Source: Candidatus Krumholzibacteriota bacterium (GTDB lineage: Bacteria; Krumholzibacteriota; Krumholzibacteriia; Krumholzibacteriales; Krumholzibacteriaceae). Taken from it: DNA of 64,000 nucleotides. Position numbers and translations under genes: made by a program. The notes beneath the pieces were generated by a model. The model was not told where the DNA came from. It worked only from the letters and a program-made list of their open reading frames with translations, and ran no database searches. Every line of letters begins with the position of its first letter. Within the stretch, counting starts at the first letter, position 1. Of the stretch, positions 8,285-17,223 are shown one piece after another. The stretch is from contig JAFGCX010000036.1 of NCBI GenBank assembly GCA_016932415.1, positions 38,079 through 102,078 of the forward strand. Direction: 5' to 3'.

Positions 8285-9826
8285 ATGAGAATAAATGTGC
8301 TGTTACTGACAGTGAGCCTGCTGGTCTCCGGAGCCGGTCTGGCATTTGCTGAAAATAAACCGGATAAACTTACCCCGGATGAATTGACAGATATTCTCGA
8401 TTTCAGTCCAAGGACAGTCTATTACGGAGGCTGCATGATAGTCGAGGGTCAGACCGTCGACGGTCCTGTTGTAGTGATCGCCGGATCTCTCGATATACAG
8501 GATGGAGGGATCCTGCGGGGGGACGCGTGGATCATCAACGGCAGATTGATCCTCACGGGAAAAGCGATTATCGAGGGAAAAGTAAGGCTAGTAAACAGCG
8601 ATGAATACAGTTCGCATGAAGCTGTAATAACGGGAGAGATAAGTTCGTACAGATCGGAATCAAAGCTCGATGACCTGCTTTTCGAAGAAGAAGGGATAGT
8701 AAGATTCATAAAATATACCGATCCGAAAGCAGTGCGGACGAAGCTCGCCTTTGCCGGTGAATCATCCGGTAGAGTGGGATATCTTTCATTCGGAATCGGG
8801 ATCAAAAGGGAAAATGACCTGCACAGGGATCCATATGTCAAAGGGAAAGCGTGGGTCAGCATTTCCCCTTTCAAACGATCGACGAATCTTATCGCTTTCG
8901 ACGGGGAGTATTGGATACCGGTTGCCGGGAGAAGATTCGATATTGTTCTGCATGCTTTCAGCAGGCCCTGGTCAAATGACAACTGGATGCTTTCCGACAG
9001 GGAGAACAGTTTTATCATGCTGATGACGGGCGACGATTTCTTTGATTACCGGGGAAGTGATGGGGGAGAGGTGGGATTGAGATTCAAATATTCAGAGGAT
9101 CTGACCGTGAAAGCCCTTGTCTCATATCAGAATGAAAGTTCTCTCGCGGCAAATCCGCAGCAGTCCGTCCTCTATCCGACAAACAAGTACAGGGTAAATC
9201 CTGAAATTGACGAAGGGAAGAGACTTGCCGTTTCGGGGACAGTCGAATTCGACAACAGGGGAGAAGAAGTCTGGAGGGAGAATTCCTGGCTGGCGAGAAT
9301 TTGGTTTGAAAAGGGGATCGCGGACGGTCCGGGCGATTTTTCATACTCGGCATTCGAAATAGATGTCAGACGATATAATTACCTGCCGTTCGACACGAGA
9401 CTCGATTTGAGAGGGAGGTTCTTTTCATCCTTTACGAAACTGCCTCGACAGCTTTACAGGTCGTTGAACGGATATGGCGGCGTACGCGGGCTGTCAGATC
9501 GTCCATTTGAGACTGACAGAGGAGACAGGATGTCTCTCTTCTCTGTCGAAGCCAGGAGACCCCTTCCGGAGGTTCCAGTCTTTAAAATGATCTATTCCAG
9601 GTGGGATCTTCTTCTGTTCTCGGATATAGGTCTGCTTGCAAACTCAGTCAATGCCGAAGCCCCTTTCCAGTTCCTCGACATACCGTTCGCAAAATGGAAA
9701 AAGACCGCTGGTATAGGTTTCTCAGGCGAATCATTCCTTCCATACATAGGATTTTATATCGCCCAGGATCTGGATGCTGACAAGCTCGATCCAAGATATA
9801 TCATCAGATTCAACAGGTCGTTCTGA
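8285..9826 (+). CDS. Outer-membrane beta-barrel protein with bactofilin-like N-terminal beta-helix
   Basis: 513 residues. Seen: cleavable signal peptide (about residues 1-21, ending GLAFA); residues ~45-115 made of short valine/isoleucine/glycine turns (GPVVVIAGSLDIQDGGILRG, then AWIINGRLILTGKAIIEGKV) typical of bactofilin-type right-handed beta-helices; then ~390 residues with alternating aromatic/hydrophobic strands and a C-terminal strand ending FNRSF, as in outer-membrane barrels. GYGGVRGL near residue 397 resembles the loop-6 VRG motif of Omp85/BamA barrels. Only two bases separate it from the ABC ATPase gene, so it is probably the outer-membrane component of that operon. POTRA domains are absent. 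Precise role unknown. Confidence 0.7.
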   Translation: MRINVLLLTVSLLVSGAGLAFAENKPDKLTPDELTDILDFSPRTVYYGGCMIVEGQTVDGPVVVIAGSLDIQDGGILRGDAWIINGRLILTGKAIIEGKVRLVNSDEYSSHEAVITGEISSYRSESKLDDLLFEEEGIVRFIKYTDPKAVRTKLAFAGESSGRVGYLSFGIGIKRENDLHRDPYVKGKAWVSISPFKRSTNLIAFDGEYWIPVAGRRFDIVLHAFSRPWSNDNWMLSDRENSFIMLMTGDDFFDYRGSDGGEVGLRFKYSEDLTVKALVSYQNESSLAANPQQSVLYPTNKYRVNPEIDEGKRLAVSGTVEFDNRGEEVWRENSWLARIWFEKGIADGPGDFSYSAFEIDVRRYNYLPFDTRLDLRGRFFSSFTKLPRQLYRSLNGYGGVRGLSDRPFETDRGDRMSLFSVEARRPLPEVPVFKMIYSRWDLLLFSDIGLLANSVNAEAPFQFLDIPFAKWKKTAGIGFSGESFLPYIGFYIAQDLDADKLDPRYIIRFNRSF

Positions 9827-9828
9827 AT

Positions 9829-10761
9829 ATGAACAATAATGATGTGCCAATACTTTCGATAAGACAGCTTCGCAAGAATTTCGGAGATGTTCAGGCGCTT
9901 GGGGGAATCGATCTGACCCTTGATGGAGCGGGCGTTTACGGTTTTCTAGGGCCCAATGGCGCGGGAAAGACCACGACTTTCAAACTGATCAGCGGACTTC
10001 TCTCTCCGACTTCAGGATCTATAAGGTTGTGCGGTATCGATCTTCATGATGGCGCGAGCCGAGCGATGAAGCATCTTGGAGTACTCCTTGATTCGCCGGC
10101 ATATTATCCATATCTGACCGGGGAAGAGAATCTCGAAGTCTTCGCCAGATGGTCGGGAAAACGAGACGACAGGAAGATCAGGGATCTGCTCTGCATGGTC
10201 GGACTTGATAATGCTGCAAAAAGAAAGGTAGGCGGTTATTCGTGGGGTATGAAAAGAAGACTCGGTATAGCCGCTGCTCTTATGGATGATCCCGGGCTGC
10301 TCCTGCTTGACGAACCGACCAATGGCCTTGACCCGTCAGGAATAGCCGATATAAGAAAGTTGATACCAAGGCTTGCCTATGATAATAAGTGCGCGGTCTT
10401 TCTTTCTTCACACAGGATGGAAGAGGTCGATCAGATCTGCGAAAAGATCACGATCATCAACAAGGGAGAAATAATAGCCGCAGGATCGGTCGGGGAACTA
10501 TCCAGGGCTGAGCCTTATCTTGAAGTCACCGTCAATAATGCGGCGGAGGCTAAAGAGATCCTTCTGCGATCGCCAGGGATAAAAGGAGTCGAGCACCTCG
10601 GGGCAGGCAGGGTAAGGATAGACACGGGTGGTATCTCCCCGCCCGAGATTAACAGGGTCCTGATCGGTGGCGGTATGGAAGTCAGGCAGATATTGGAGAA
10701 AAGGGAGTCGCTTGAAGAGATATTCTTCCGTTTGACAGGGATGACAGGTAATGATGAGTGA
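9829..10761 (+). CDS. ABC transporter ATP-binding protein (BcrA/CcmA-type exporter)
   Basis: Cytoplasmic ATPase of a two-gene exporter. Visible: Walker A GPNGAGKT (residues 41-48), signature YSWGMKRRLGIA, Walker B LLLLDEPTNG followed by the D-loop LDPSG, and the switch histidine in FLSSHRMEE. A ~90-residue C-terminal tail (DUF4162-like, EVTVNNAAEAKEIL...) is typical of single-module ATPases that pair with separate permeases. Follows the barrel gene by two bases and overlaps the permease start by 11 bases. Substrate not evident; drug/peptide or lipid export are both common for this subfamily. Confidence 0.93.
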   Translation: MNNNDVPILSIRQLRKNFGDVQALGGIDLTLDGAGVYGFLGPNGAGKTTTFKLISGLLSPTSGSIRLCGIDLHDGASRAMKHLGVLLDSPAYYPYLTGEENLEVFARWSGKRDDRKIRDLLCMVGLDNAAKRKVGGYSWGMKRRLGIAAALMDDPGLLLLDEPTNGLDPSGIADIRKLIPRLAYDNKCAVFLSSHRMEEVDQICEKITIINKGEIIAAGSVGELSRAEPYLEVTVNNAAEAKEILLRSPGIKGVEHLGAGRVRIDTGGISPPEINRVLIGGGMEVRQILEKRESLEEIFFRLTGMTGNDE

Positions 10762-11560
10762 GACAGGAAATATAATTTCGGCGGAAAAATACAAATTGTC
10801 CAGGCGCAGATCGACGCTGTTGCTGCCGGCAGGCATAATCATTCTTTCAGCAATAATATTCTTTTCCGTGGATTTTGCCACGCAGAGGGACTGGATAGGG
10901 ATAACCAGCGGGTTTTATCTTGCCTCGTCGTCGATAGGGTGGATGATCAATATTATCGCCCTGTTGACGATCATAATAACGTCGTTTCAGATCTCAGGCG
11001 AGTTCGCCATGGGAACCGTCAAAGCGGCCTGGGTCAGGCCGGCAAGTCGAAGTTCGTGGTATGCCGGAAAACTTGTCACCGTATCGGCGGCTTCATCCCT
11101 ACTGTTTCTGATAGCGCTTGCCACCATAACGCTGCTGGCGTACTTTAAATACGGTTTCTCAAGCCTCATGGAAAAAGATTATCTTGTGCATTCAGTCTCC
11201 TCTCTGGCCGCGCGTTACGTCATGGCCTCATTACTGACGATCCTGTCCCTTATCTCTCTTGTTGTTGTGACAGCATTCGTCGCTTCTCTCTTTCTAAGAC
11301 CAGGCAGCGCGATCGCCGTGACGGTAATGCTTGCTTTCTTTATGAGTATTATCTCGATCTATCAACAGGCAGGGCCTTTTCTTCTGAGCAACTCTCTCAC
11401 GGCTCCTTTCGAACAGATGAAGGTTATGTCGAAAGGATTGCCGGTCCCATATCGGTGGAATACTTTTATCTGGCAGAACATAACATGCGCCATGGCGTAT
11501 CTCGTGCTGTTCGCGGCATCGGGACAGTACGTAATAAATAAAAAAGAGATCACTTTTTAA
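10751..11560 (+). CDS. ABC transporter permease (ABC-2 type)
   Basis: 269 residues with six predicted membrane helices in the ABC-2 pattern: a cytoplasmic start ending KYKLSRRRSTLLLP, TM1 (~23-43), TM2 after a periplasmic loop, the amphipathic coupling region SGEFAMGTVKAAWVRPASRSSWYAGK between TM2 and TM3, and four further helices. Two start codons are adjacent (10751 and 10754); overlap with the ATPase gene indicates coupled translation. Partner of the preceding ATPase. Confidence 0.88.
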   Translation: MMSETGNIISAEKYKLSRRRSTLLLPAGIIILSAIIFFSVDFATQRDWIGITSGFYLASSSIGWMINIIALLTIIITSFQISGEFAMGTVKAAWVRPASRSSWYAGKLVTVSAASSLLFLIALATITLLAYFKYGFSSLMEKDYLVHSVSSLAARYVMASLLTILSLISLVVVTAFVASLFLRPGSAIAVTVMLAFFMSIISIYQQAGPFLLSNSLTAPFEQMKVMSKGLPVPYRWNTFIWQNITCAMAYLVLFAASGQYVINKKEITF

Positions 11561-11588
11561 ACACGTATAAGGGGAGTAACTGAAAGAC

Positions 11589-13157
11589 ATGTCAATCATA
11601 AGATCAACCGTCATGAAAGATCCCAATGTGGTTTTTATTCCGGTTCTGTTGTTCATCTTTATCCTGTCGTGGTCAGACTGTCCAGCCAGCGCTCAGGAGA
11701 GCGAAGCGTTCAGCATCTCGACGTTGAGTGTCGCAGACAAGCTGCTTGACCTGGAAGCGATCGATCTGGACCATGATGGATTGAAGGATATCCTTATCGT
11801 TCATAGAAAAGGATTGCAGCCGGAAGAGACACGATGGATATCGATATTCTGGCAGCGCGAGGGTGGTGATTTTTCCACGGCAGCGGATCAGTCCTGGGAG
11901 ATCGATACACTCGCGGTGATAATGGATATCGGAGATGTCCAGGGAGATCTCAGTAAGGAGATCTGTTTTCTTACAAGGGAAGGTGTATTTTTTTACGCGA
12001 TGGAGGAGAGGATATTCAGCACCGATCCTCAAAAACTGTTCGATTCGGAAGGATTGACTCTGTTCCCTTCAAAAAGAAACATTCCCCTTATTGATTTTAT
12101 CAGGGACTGGAATGACGACGGGATAGAGGAGATAGGAATCTTTCAGTTTGGCGGATTATCGATATTCACTCCCGATTCATTGCACAGGTACGAACGAAAA
12201 AACGAATTGTCGGTGGAACTGACGACCTATATGACAGCTGGAAGGATCGTCGATGACGAACAACTGATTCCCGGCCTGATAGCGAGTTTTAGTTTTCCGG
12301 TAACGAGGATAATCGATTATAACTCGGATGGGACTAAAGATCTCATAGCGATTAAAGGAGACCGGATAATCACCTATCTTCAGGACGGGGCCGGATCTTT
12401 TTCGCGAGATCCATTTGCCGATGTCATGTTCGATGTAAGGACCCAGAAAGAAAAGATCGAGGATACCGCGTTCGCGGAAACAGTGATCCAGGATCTGAAC
12501 AATGACGGTTATGCCGACGCCATCGTTACAAAGCAGTCCTCAAGGGGATTATCCAATTTTCGTTGCGCCATAAACATATTTTACGGCGGCGCGAATGGGT
12601 TTTCGGAAAAGCCGGACCAGGTGATCATATCGGAAGGGACCGCGTCCGAAAGGACTATTGTCCGCGATGTCAACGGAGATGGACAGCTTGATATGATCCT
12701 TCCTTCGATTAAAATCAGTATAGCCTCAATAGTCAGGTTTCTCCTGACAAAATCCGTACCTATAAATTTCAATATCTTTCTTCTTCATGAAGACGGCCGG
12801 TATTCGGACCGGCCCGATTTTTCAAAAGAAGTAAAATTCAAGATAGATTTTTCGGGAGAAACCGATGTCCAGGCGGTAAGCCTCAGGGGGGATTTCAACG
12901 GTGACAGGAAAATAGATTTTGTATTCGGTACGGGAGAAGATGAGTTGTCGATATTCCTCGGTGTTTCAGGGGACAAGGATAGGATCTTCTCGGGAAAACC
13001 GGTTTTGAAACTGGACGTACCGGCATTCGGCGAACTGCTTTGCCTGGATCTTGACGAGAATGGATATTCCGATATGGTGATCTATTATCCTCAGAGTAAA
13101 AAGAAACAAGGTCTGATAAAAGTCCTCGTCAACAACGGGAAAATAGCTATGGAATAG
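11589..13157 (+). CDS. Exported FG-GAP/VCBS repeat protein
   Basis: 522 residues with a signal peptide (hydrophobic core IPVLLFIFILSW, cleavage near SAQ). The mature part carries at least seven D-x-[DN]-x-[DN]-G-x-x-D calcium-type loops, each opening a beta-propeller blade: LDHDGLKDI, WNDDGIEEI, YNSDGTKDL, LNNDGYADA, VNGDGQLDM, FNGDRKIDF and LDENGYSDM. Such integrin-alpha-like propellers are extracytoplasmic binding or scaffolding domains. It lies 28 bases after the permease and is probably in the same operon. GGGGAG precedes the first ATG with long spacing; a second ATG at 11613 gives a more compact signal peptide, so the start may be there. No enzymatic motif seen. Confidence 0.82.
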   Translation: MSIIRSTVMKDPNVVFIPVLLFIFILSWSDCPASAQESEAFSISTLSVADKLLDLEAIDLDHDGLKDILIVHRKGLQPEETRWISIFWQREGGDFSTAADQSWEIDTLAVIMDIGDVQGDLSKEICFLTREGVFFYAMEERIFSTDPQKLFDSEGLTLFPSKRNIPLIDFIRDWNDDGIEEIGIFQFGGLSIFTPDSLHRYERKNELSVELTTYMTAGRIVDDEQLIPGLIASFSFPVTRIIDYNSDGTKDLIAIKGDRIITYLQDGAGSFSRDPFADVMFDVRTQKEKIEDTAFAETVIQDLNNDGYADAIVTKQSSRGLSNFRCAINIFYGGANGFSEKPDQVIISEGTASERTIVRDVNGDGQLDMILPSIKISIASIVRFLLTKSVPINFNIFLLHEDGRYSDRPDFSKEVKFKIDFSGETDVQAVSLRGDFNGDRKIDFVFGTGEDELSIFLGVSGDKDRIFSGKPVLKLDVPAFGELLCLDLDENGYSDMVIYYPQSKKKQGLIKVLVNNGKIAME

Positions 13158-13161
13158 TCAC

Positions 13162-13177
13162 CCGCGAGGAGTCGCGG
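13162..13177. terminator. Short GC hairpin between convergent genes
   Basis: CCGCGA, four-base loop, TCGCGG in the 55-base gap between the converging FG-GAP and waaA genes. No T-run; weak candidate for termination on either strand. Confidence 0.25.
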
Positions 13178-13212
13178 AAGTATGGGCTCGATCAGGGTCA
13201 TTTTACCCGTCT

Positions 13213-14523
13213 TTATCTGTCCTGGATGAATCCTCTGATCAGCTCCGAGCATCTGGAGGAAGCCCCGGTATTATTCCTGATATAAGTCTCCGCCCTCTTC
13301 CCGGCTTCTTCCATACGATCAGGTTCCCGGAGCATGCTGGCGATCCGGCTGGAAAGATCGTCAGTATCGGTTACGATGAAAGCTGCTCCGAGTTCTATCA
13401 GACGGCCCGCTTCCCAGGCATTTCCGATCCTCGGCCCAAAGAAGACAGGTAATCCCCAGACAGCCGGTTCCAGAATATTGTGGACGCCTGTCGTCCAACT
13501 TCCCCCCACGTAGGCTATGACTCCGGCGCCATAGAGTTCAGCGAGGAATCCCAGTCCATCGACGATTATCGCTCTGGCCAGAGGTTCAGCATCCGGAATC
13601 GATCCCGATAATCGCTGATGACTGACAGCTTGCCTTTCCAGCGTCTCTTCTACTTCTTTCAACCTTGTCTCATCAGTCTCGTGGGGAGCTATGATAAGCC
13701 TGATATCGTCAAATTCATCTAAAAGTCTACTGAAAGCAGAAATGACGAGTTCCTCATCCTTCGGCCAGGTGCTTCCCGCTATGATGTATCTGCTTCTCGG
13801 CACAGTCAGAAATTCCGGAAGGGATACTTTTGAGTTTTCTATCCTCGATACTACCTGATCGAATCTTATGTCGCCTGTAGTTACGATCTTTACGTCAGAC
13901 CCCAGGCGTGCCTTCAAAAGTACCGCGTCGGTGGATGATACCGAGGTGATCGCCTTCATCATCGAAAAAAGCCCGCGGTAAAGCATGCCCCTGATTCCAG
14001 ACAGGTTTTTTTCGCGTGAGGCAAAATCCACCGAAAGGAGGAGTTGTGGTATTTTCCTTCGTGATGATTCAGCGACCAGATTTGGCCATAGATCATATTT
14101 GACATAGATGACAAGATCGGGACGGAGCAGGTCGAGACAGAACATGGCGTTACCCAAAGTATCGAACGGGAGGTAATCGGTGAATATTATAGACCTGTTC
14201 TTTGCCGCCCGGTCAGATTTGTTATAATACTCATATCCCGATGGAGAATAAAAAGTCAGGGCGACCTGGCAGGCCGGTTCGGGCCCTGATTCAAGAATAT
14301 CGAGGATCGGCCTTATTTGAAGGAACTCTCCGACAGATGAGACGTGGATCCAGATCAAGGGCCTTTTCCTGTCAACTTTGGCCGATTTTTCAAGCCAGCG
14401 TTTTTTGATACCCTTTCTTGCCTCTATCGTTCTGGCGGTTTTATTGTTGAACAGAGCGACAGGCCTGGACAGCGCCAGGGCAAGGGGGAGAAAGGCATTA
14501 TAGATGGCCAGGATCGTCTTCAC
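13213..14523 (-). CDS. waaA: 3-deoxy-D-manno-octulosonic acid (Kdo) transferase
   Basis: GT30 enzyme that adds Kdo to lipid IVA on the inner face of the inner membrane. Start placed at a GTG (14523-14521) whose last bases form GTGA with the stop codon of the upstream GT9 gene; the protein then begins VKTILAIYNAFLPLALAL, a membrane anchor expected of WaaA. A longer frame upstream is a shadow of the GT9 gene. Conserved features over 436 residues: IHVSSVGEFLQIRPIL, the YVKYDLWPNL segment, a STWPKDEE block, and YVGGSWTTGVHNILEPAVWGLPVFFGPRIGN near the C terminus, which carries the family's donor-binding glycine/histidine/glutamate residues. Confidence 0.95.
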   Translation of the reverse strand: MKTILAIYNAFLPLALALSRPVALFNNKTARTIEARKGIKKRWLEKSAKVDRKRPLIWIHVSSVGEFLQIRPILDILESGPEPACQVALTFYSPSGYEYYNKSDRAAKNRSIIFTDYLPFDTLGNAMFCLDLLRPDLVIYVKYDLWPNLVAESSRRKIPQLLLSVDFASREKNLSGIRGMLYRGLFSMMKAITSVSSTDAVLLKARLGSDVKIVTTGDIRFDQVVSRIENSKVSLPEFLTVPRSRYIIAGSTWPKDEELVISAFSRLLDEFDDIRLIIAPHETDETRLKEVEETLERQAVSHQRLSGSIPDAEPLARAIIVDGLGFLAELYGAGVIAYVGGSWTTGVHNILEPAVWGLPVFFGPRIGNAWEAGRLIELGAAFIVTDTDDLSSRIASMLREPDRMEEAGKRAETYIRNNTGASSRCSELIRGFIQDR

Positions 14524-15593
14524 GAGCCTATTTCCTTTTCTTTTCCGCCGACCCGGGATCCTTCGATCACGTCGATCGCCGCGACAAAGACTTCTTCCAC
14601 CTGGATCTTTCGCAGGCATTCGATCGTCCCGAATTTACATATCACAGAACCATTTCTCGAACAGGGCCTGCAATCAAGATCTGTCTCGAGTGCCCTGCTT
14701 TTTTCCATTCGGGGGTAGAATCCGAATTCCTTTACCGTAGGGCCGAAAAGTGCCACCACGGGAGTACCCACGCTTTCCGCCAGATGGAGAGGCGCGGAAT
14801 CATTTGTTACCAGAAGAGCGCATCGCTTCAGCAGTGCCGCTGTCTCAAGGACACTGAGCCGTCCGGAGGAATCAAGGACTTTGCCTATGGATCGCGCGAT
14901 CCTGCCGCACAGTGGCGATTCCGACCCGTCTCCGATAAGTATGATTCCATACCCTTTCCCATCGAGTCTTGAGGCGAGTTCGGAAAAATACTCGACGGGC
15001 CACCTTTTCGTATCCCATCTTGCGCCTGGAGCTATCGCAACGGGAATCGTCCCTGATACTGTTGAAGCTTCAATCAAATCATCAGATATCCTGATCGCCT
15101 CGTCCGGAAGAGAAAGAAAGTGTTCCTTCCCCGAAAGATCGATCCCGAGTTCCTTTGCAAGGTCGAGATATTGATCCTTTATATGAATTGACGATGAGTA
15201 AAGATTCTGTTTGCCTTTGATGAGGAGGACCTTTTTCGCGTGGTGTTTTTTTATTCTTACCTTTTTCCCTGCCAGCAGGAAAAACGAGAGAATGATGCTT
15301 CGTATCACGTTATGGGCATCTACGATGATATCGTATTTTTCATTCCTTAACCGTCTGAAAAGGGAATAGAGGTTTCCCAGTCCAGGTCCTTCAAGGAGAT
15401 GGATATCGGTTATCGCCGGTGACGGGGCAAAAAGGATGGAATATTCCCTCTTCGTGACGAGATCTATCCTCGCGCGTGGATACCCTCTTTTGATCTCTTT
15501 AAGCATAGGGTCAAGAAGGATCAGGTCGCCAAGCGAGCTGAACCTGATCACAAGGATCTTGGGGGCATCTCGATCTTTTAATTCCTCTGTCAT
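14520..15593 (-). CDS. ADP-heptose:LPS heptosyltransferase-type glycosyltransferase (GT9)
   Basis: 357 residues, GT-B fold. N terminus ILVIRFSSLGDLILLDPML is the GT9 signature; the C-terminal half has VAIAPGARWDTKRWP, the LVTNDSAPLHLAESVGTPVVALFGPT donor-site block and a cysteine-bearing tail (LDCRPCSRNG...CKFGTIECL). This matches WaaF/RfaF-like heptosyltransferases that build the inner core of LPS, consistent with the coupled waaA gene downstream. The exact acceptor (first or second heptose, or another sugar) cannot be decided from sequence, so no symbol is given. Confidence 0.9.
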   Translation of the reverse strand: MTEELKDRDAPKILVIRFSSLGDLILLDPMLKEIKRGYPRARIDLVTKREYSILFAPSPAITDIHLLEGPGLGNLYSLFRRLRNEKYDIIVDAHNVIRSIILSFFLLAGKKVRIKKHHAKKVLLIKGKQNLYSSSIHIKDQYLDLAKELGIDLSGKEHFLSLPDEAIRISDDLIEASTVSGTIPVAIAPGARWDTKRWPVEYFSELASRLDGKGYGIILIGDGSESPLCGRIARSIGKVLDSSGRLSVLETAALLKRCALLVTNDSAPLHLAESVGTPVVALFGPTVKEFGFYPRMEKSRALETDLDCRPCSRNGSVICKFGTIECLRKIQVEEVFVAAIDVIEGSRVGGKEKEIGS

Positions 15594-15824
15594 CCTGGGA
15601 CTCTCCGGGTGTGTTTTTCACCGATACGCCTTCGAATATAACTTATTGGTCTTCCTGGGTCTAGATGTTACTGACCCTAAGCGATCAACAAGTCGTCAGA
15701 TATATCGAATTGTTCTATTTCTTATTAATTCTGTTCAATTAGAGTAATTTTCCCCTAATAAGAAGAACTTTAAGAGATAAGTGCTGAAATGGAACGATAT
15801 TTTAATATATATTTTTCATAAAGT
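15594..15824. other. AT-rich intergenic stretch with no recognised gene
   Basis: Together with the promoter at 15825-15853 this makes a ~340-base gap between the diverging GT9 and XRE genes. It is clearly richer in A/T than its surroundings, especially 15700-15860. I find no RNA gene or coding potential; short imperfect inverted repeats around GAACAATT/AATTGTTC-like words may be operator half-sites but are not convincing. Confidence 0.5.
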
Positions 15825-15853
15825 TTGTATTTTCAGTTTTAATTCATTATATT
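15825..15853 (+). promoter_or_regulatory. Sigma70-type promoter for the XRE-cupin pair
   Basis: TTGTAT (15825-15830), 17-base spacer, TATATT (15848-15853), leaving an untranslated leader of about 80 bases before the ATG at 15940. Confidence 0.6.
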
Positions 15854-15939
15854 AAGTCGAATTTCGATGCACATCAAAGAATTGCCATAGTAACTTACTT
15901 GTTTGCATATGGTTGATTAAAAAAACAGGGATGGTCTGG

Positions 15940-16500
15940 ATGGAACGCAAGAATGAAATAGGTTCGCGTATAAAGAATTTCAGACTGGCAAAAGGTCTGA
16001 CGCTTAAGGATATAGAATTAAAAGCCGAGGTCTCCGCAACTCACGTATCAGAGATCGAACGCGGCATGACATCTCCTACTGTGGGTGCCCTTTCCAAGAT
16101 CGCGAAGGCGATGGGGACTGATGTGGCCTATTTTGTGGAGAAAAAAAACCTTCGAAAGGTATCAGTCGTCAATAAAAGTAAAAGAAAAAAAATGCAGTTT
16201 ATCGACTGGGGCGCGACCTATCACTCCCTGACACAGGACCTTCCCAATCCGGTGATCTCTTTCCTTGAAGTCGAACTGGACCCCGGGATAGCCAGGCCAG
16301 AGGAGACAAGTACTCATGATGGCGAAGAATTCGCTCTGGTGACGAAAGGCGTGATGGAGATCATTATCGGTGATGAGAGGTTTATTCTTAAAGAGGGAGA
16401 CAGTATTCACTATAAGGCGAATAAACCTCACGCGATGAGAAATATCGGTGACGCGAAGTGTCGAGCTATATGGGTGACGATGCCCCCTTACAGCCTGTAA
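15940..16500 (+). CDS. XRE-family transcriptional regulator with C-terminal cupin domain (first of a tandem pair)
   Basis: 186 residues. HTH_XRE at ~5-62 (IGSRIKNFRLAKGLTLKDIE, then ATHVSEIERGMTSPTVGAL) and a cupin_2 barrel at ~105-183 (HDGEEFALVTKGVMEIIIGD, EGDSIHYKANKPHAMRN). Such one-component regulators bind DNA through the HTH and a small metabolite or metal in the cupin (PuuR, SinR-like families). The ATG at 15940 was chosen because it aligns exactly with the start of the downstream paralogue and has CAGGGA upstream; an in-frame ATG at 15931 is possible. Target genes unknown; autoregulation is likely for this family. Confidence 0.87.
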   Translation: MERKNEIGSRIKNFRLAKGLTLKDIELKAEVSATHVSEIERGMTSPTVGALSKIAKAMGTDVAYFVEKKNLRKVSVVNKSKRKKMQFIDWGATYHSLTQDLPNPVISFLEVELDPGIARPEETSTHDGEEFALVTKGVMEIIIGDERFILKEGDSIHYKANKPHAMRNIGDAKCRAIWVTMPPYSL

Positions 16501-16533
16501 ATATATCCGGTGACGTTCAAAGGAGTTGAATAG

Positions 16534-17097
16534 ATGATCACGAAGGAAGAAATAGGACGCAGGATCAAGAAGATCAGGGAACAGATGCATATGACTTTGA
16601 AGAATGTCGAGGCAAAAGCCAATATCTCGGCTACACATATTTCAGAAATCGAAAGAGGAAAGACATCTCCGACTATCGGGGCCCTTTTGCGGATCGCCAA
16701 TGCCCTGGGGAAGGATCCGGCCTATTTTATCGAAGATGAGGAACTCGAAGACGTATCCTTTGTTTCTCTTGAGGACAGGCAGAAAATGACTCTTGGCAGG
16801 GCCGAGGGTGTTGTTGAGATGCTGACCAATTCCATCCCAAGCGGGAAGATCAATGCCCAGCTGATCACCCTTGCGCCGTCGGAAAAGACGGAGTTCAGTC
16901 TCCATGAGCATAATTGCGATGAATCGTCGCTTGTACTTAAAGGAAACGTCATATTCATGATAGATAATGAAAGATACGAATTAAAAGAAGGCGACAGCAT
17001 ATACTATATCGCGAGCCAGCCGCATGGGTATATTAATGCATCGACAGAGGAAGAAGCGAAAATGATATGGTTCGCGTCCGAGCGCGGCGTGGACTAG
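16534..17097 (+). CDS. XRE-family transcriptional regulator with C-terminal cupin domain (second of a tandem pair)
   Basis: 187 residues, colinear with its neighbour over the whole length: IGRRIKKIREQMHMTLKNVE, ATHISEIERGKTSPTIGALLRI in the HTH, then LHEHNCDESSLVLKGNVIFMIDNERY and EGDSIYYIASQPHGYIN in the cupin. The recognition-helix region is nearly identical between the two, whereas the cupin lobes differ, suggesting shared or overlapping operators but different ligands (inference). Clear AAAGGAG ribosome site; 33 bases after the first gene, and followed by a strong terminator, so the two form a bicistronic unit. Confidence 0.87.
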   Translation: MITKEEIGRRIKKIREQMHMTLKNVEAKANISATHISEIERGKTSPTIGALLRIANALGKDPAYFIEDEELEDVSFVSLEDRQKMTLGRAEGVVEMLTNSIPSGKINAQLITLAPSEKTEFSLHEHNCDESSLVLKGNVIFMIDNERYELKEGDSIYYIASQPHGYINASTEEEAKMIWFASERGVD

Positions 17098-17121
17098 ACA
17101 ATCATTATAGTTGATCAATCG

Positions 17122-17156
17122 AAAGGCCGGACCACCAGGTGATCCGGCCTTTTTTT
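17122..17156 (+). terminator. Intrinsic terminator after the XRE-cupin pair
   Basis: AAAGGCCGGA (17122-17131) pairs with TCCGGCCTTT (17143-17152) around an 11-base loop, ending in seven T's. Confidence 0.92.
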
Positions 17157-17169
17157 AGAATGATTTTTA

Positions 17170-17199
17170 TTGACACTTTAAATTTTTAAAATCTATAGT
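17170..17199 (+). promoter_or_regulatory. Sigma70-type promoter for the DUF1844 gene and OmpA gene
   Basis: Perfect TTGACA (17170-17175), 18-base A/T-rich spacer, TATAGT (17194-17199). Expected transcript start is near 17206, i.e. downstream of the ATG at 17203. Confidence 0.8.
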
Positions 17200-17223
17200 C
17201 AGATGACGAAAGGGGGGATCGAA

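Noticed and set aside
14524-14619. Extended N terminus for waaA (32 extra residues, arginine-rich)
   Set aside because: This stretch is a shadow of the GT9 gene; GTG at 14523 gives the proper WaaA membrane anchor and a GTGA junction.
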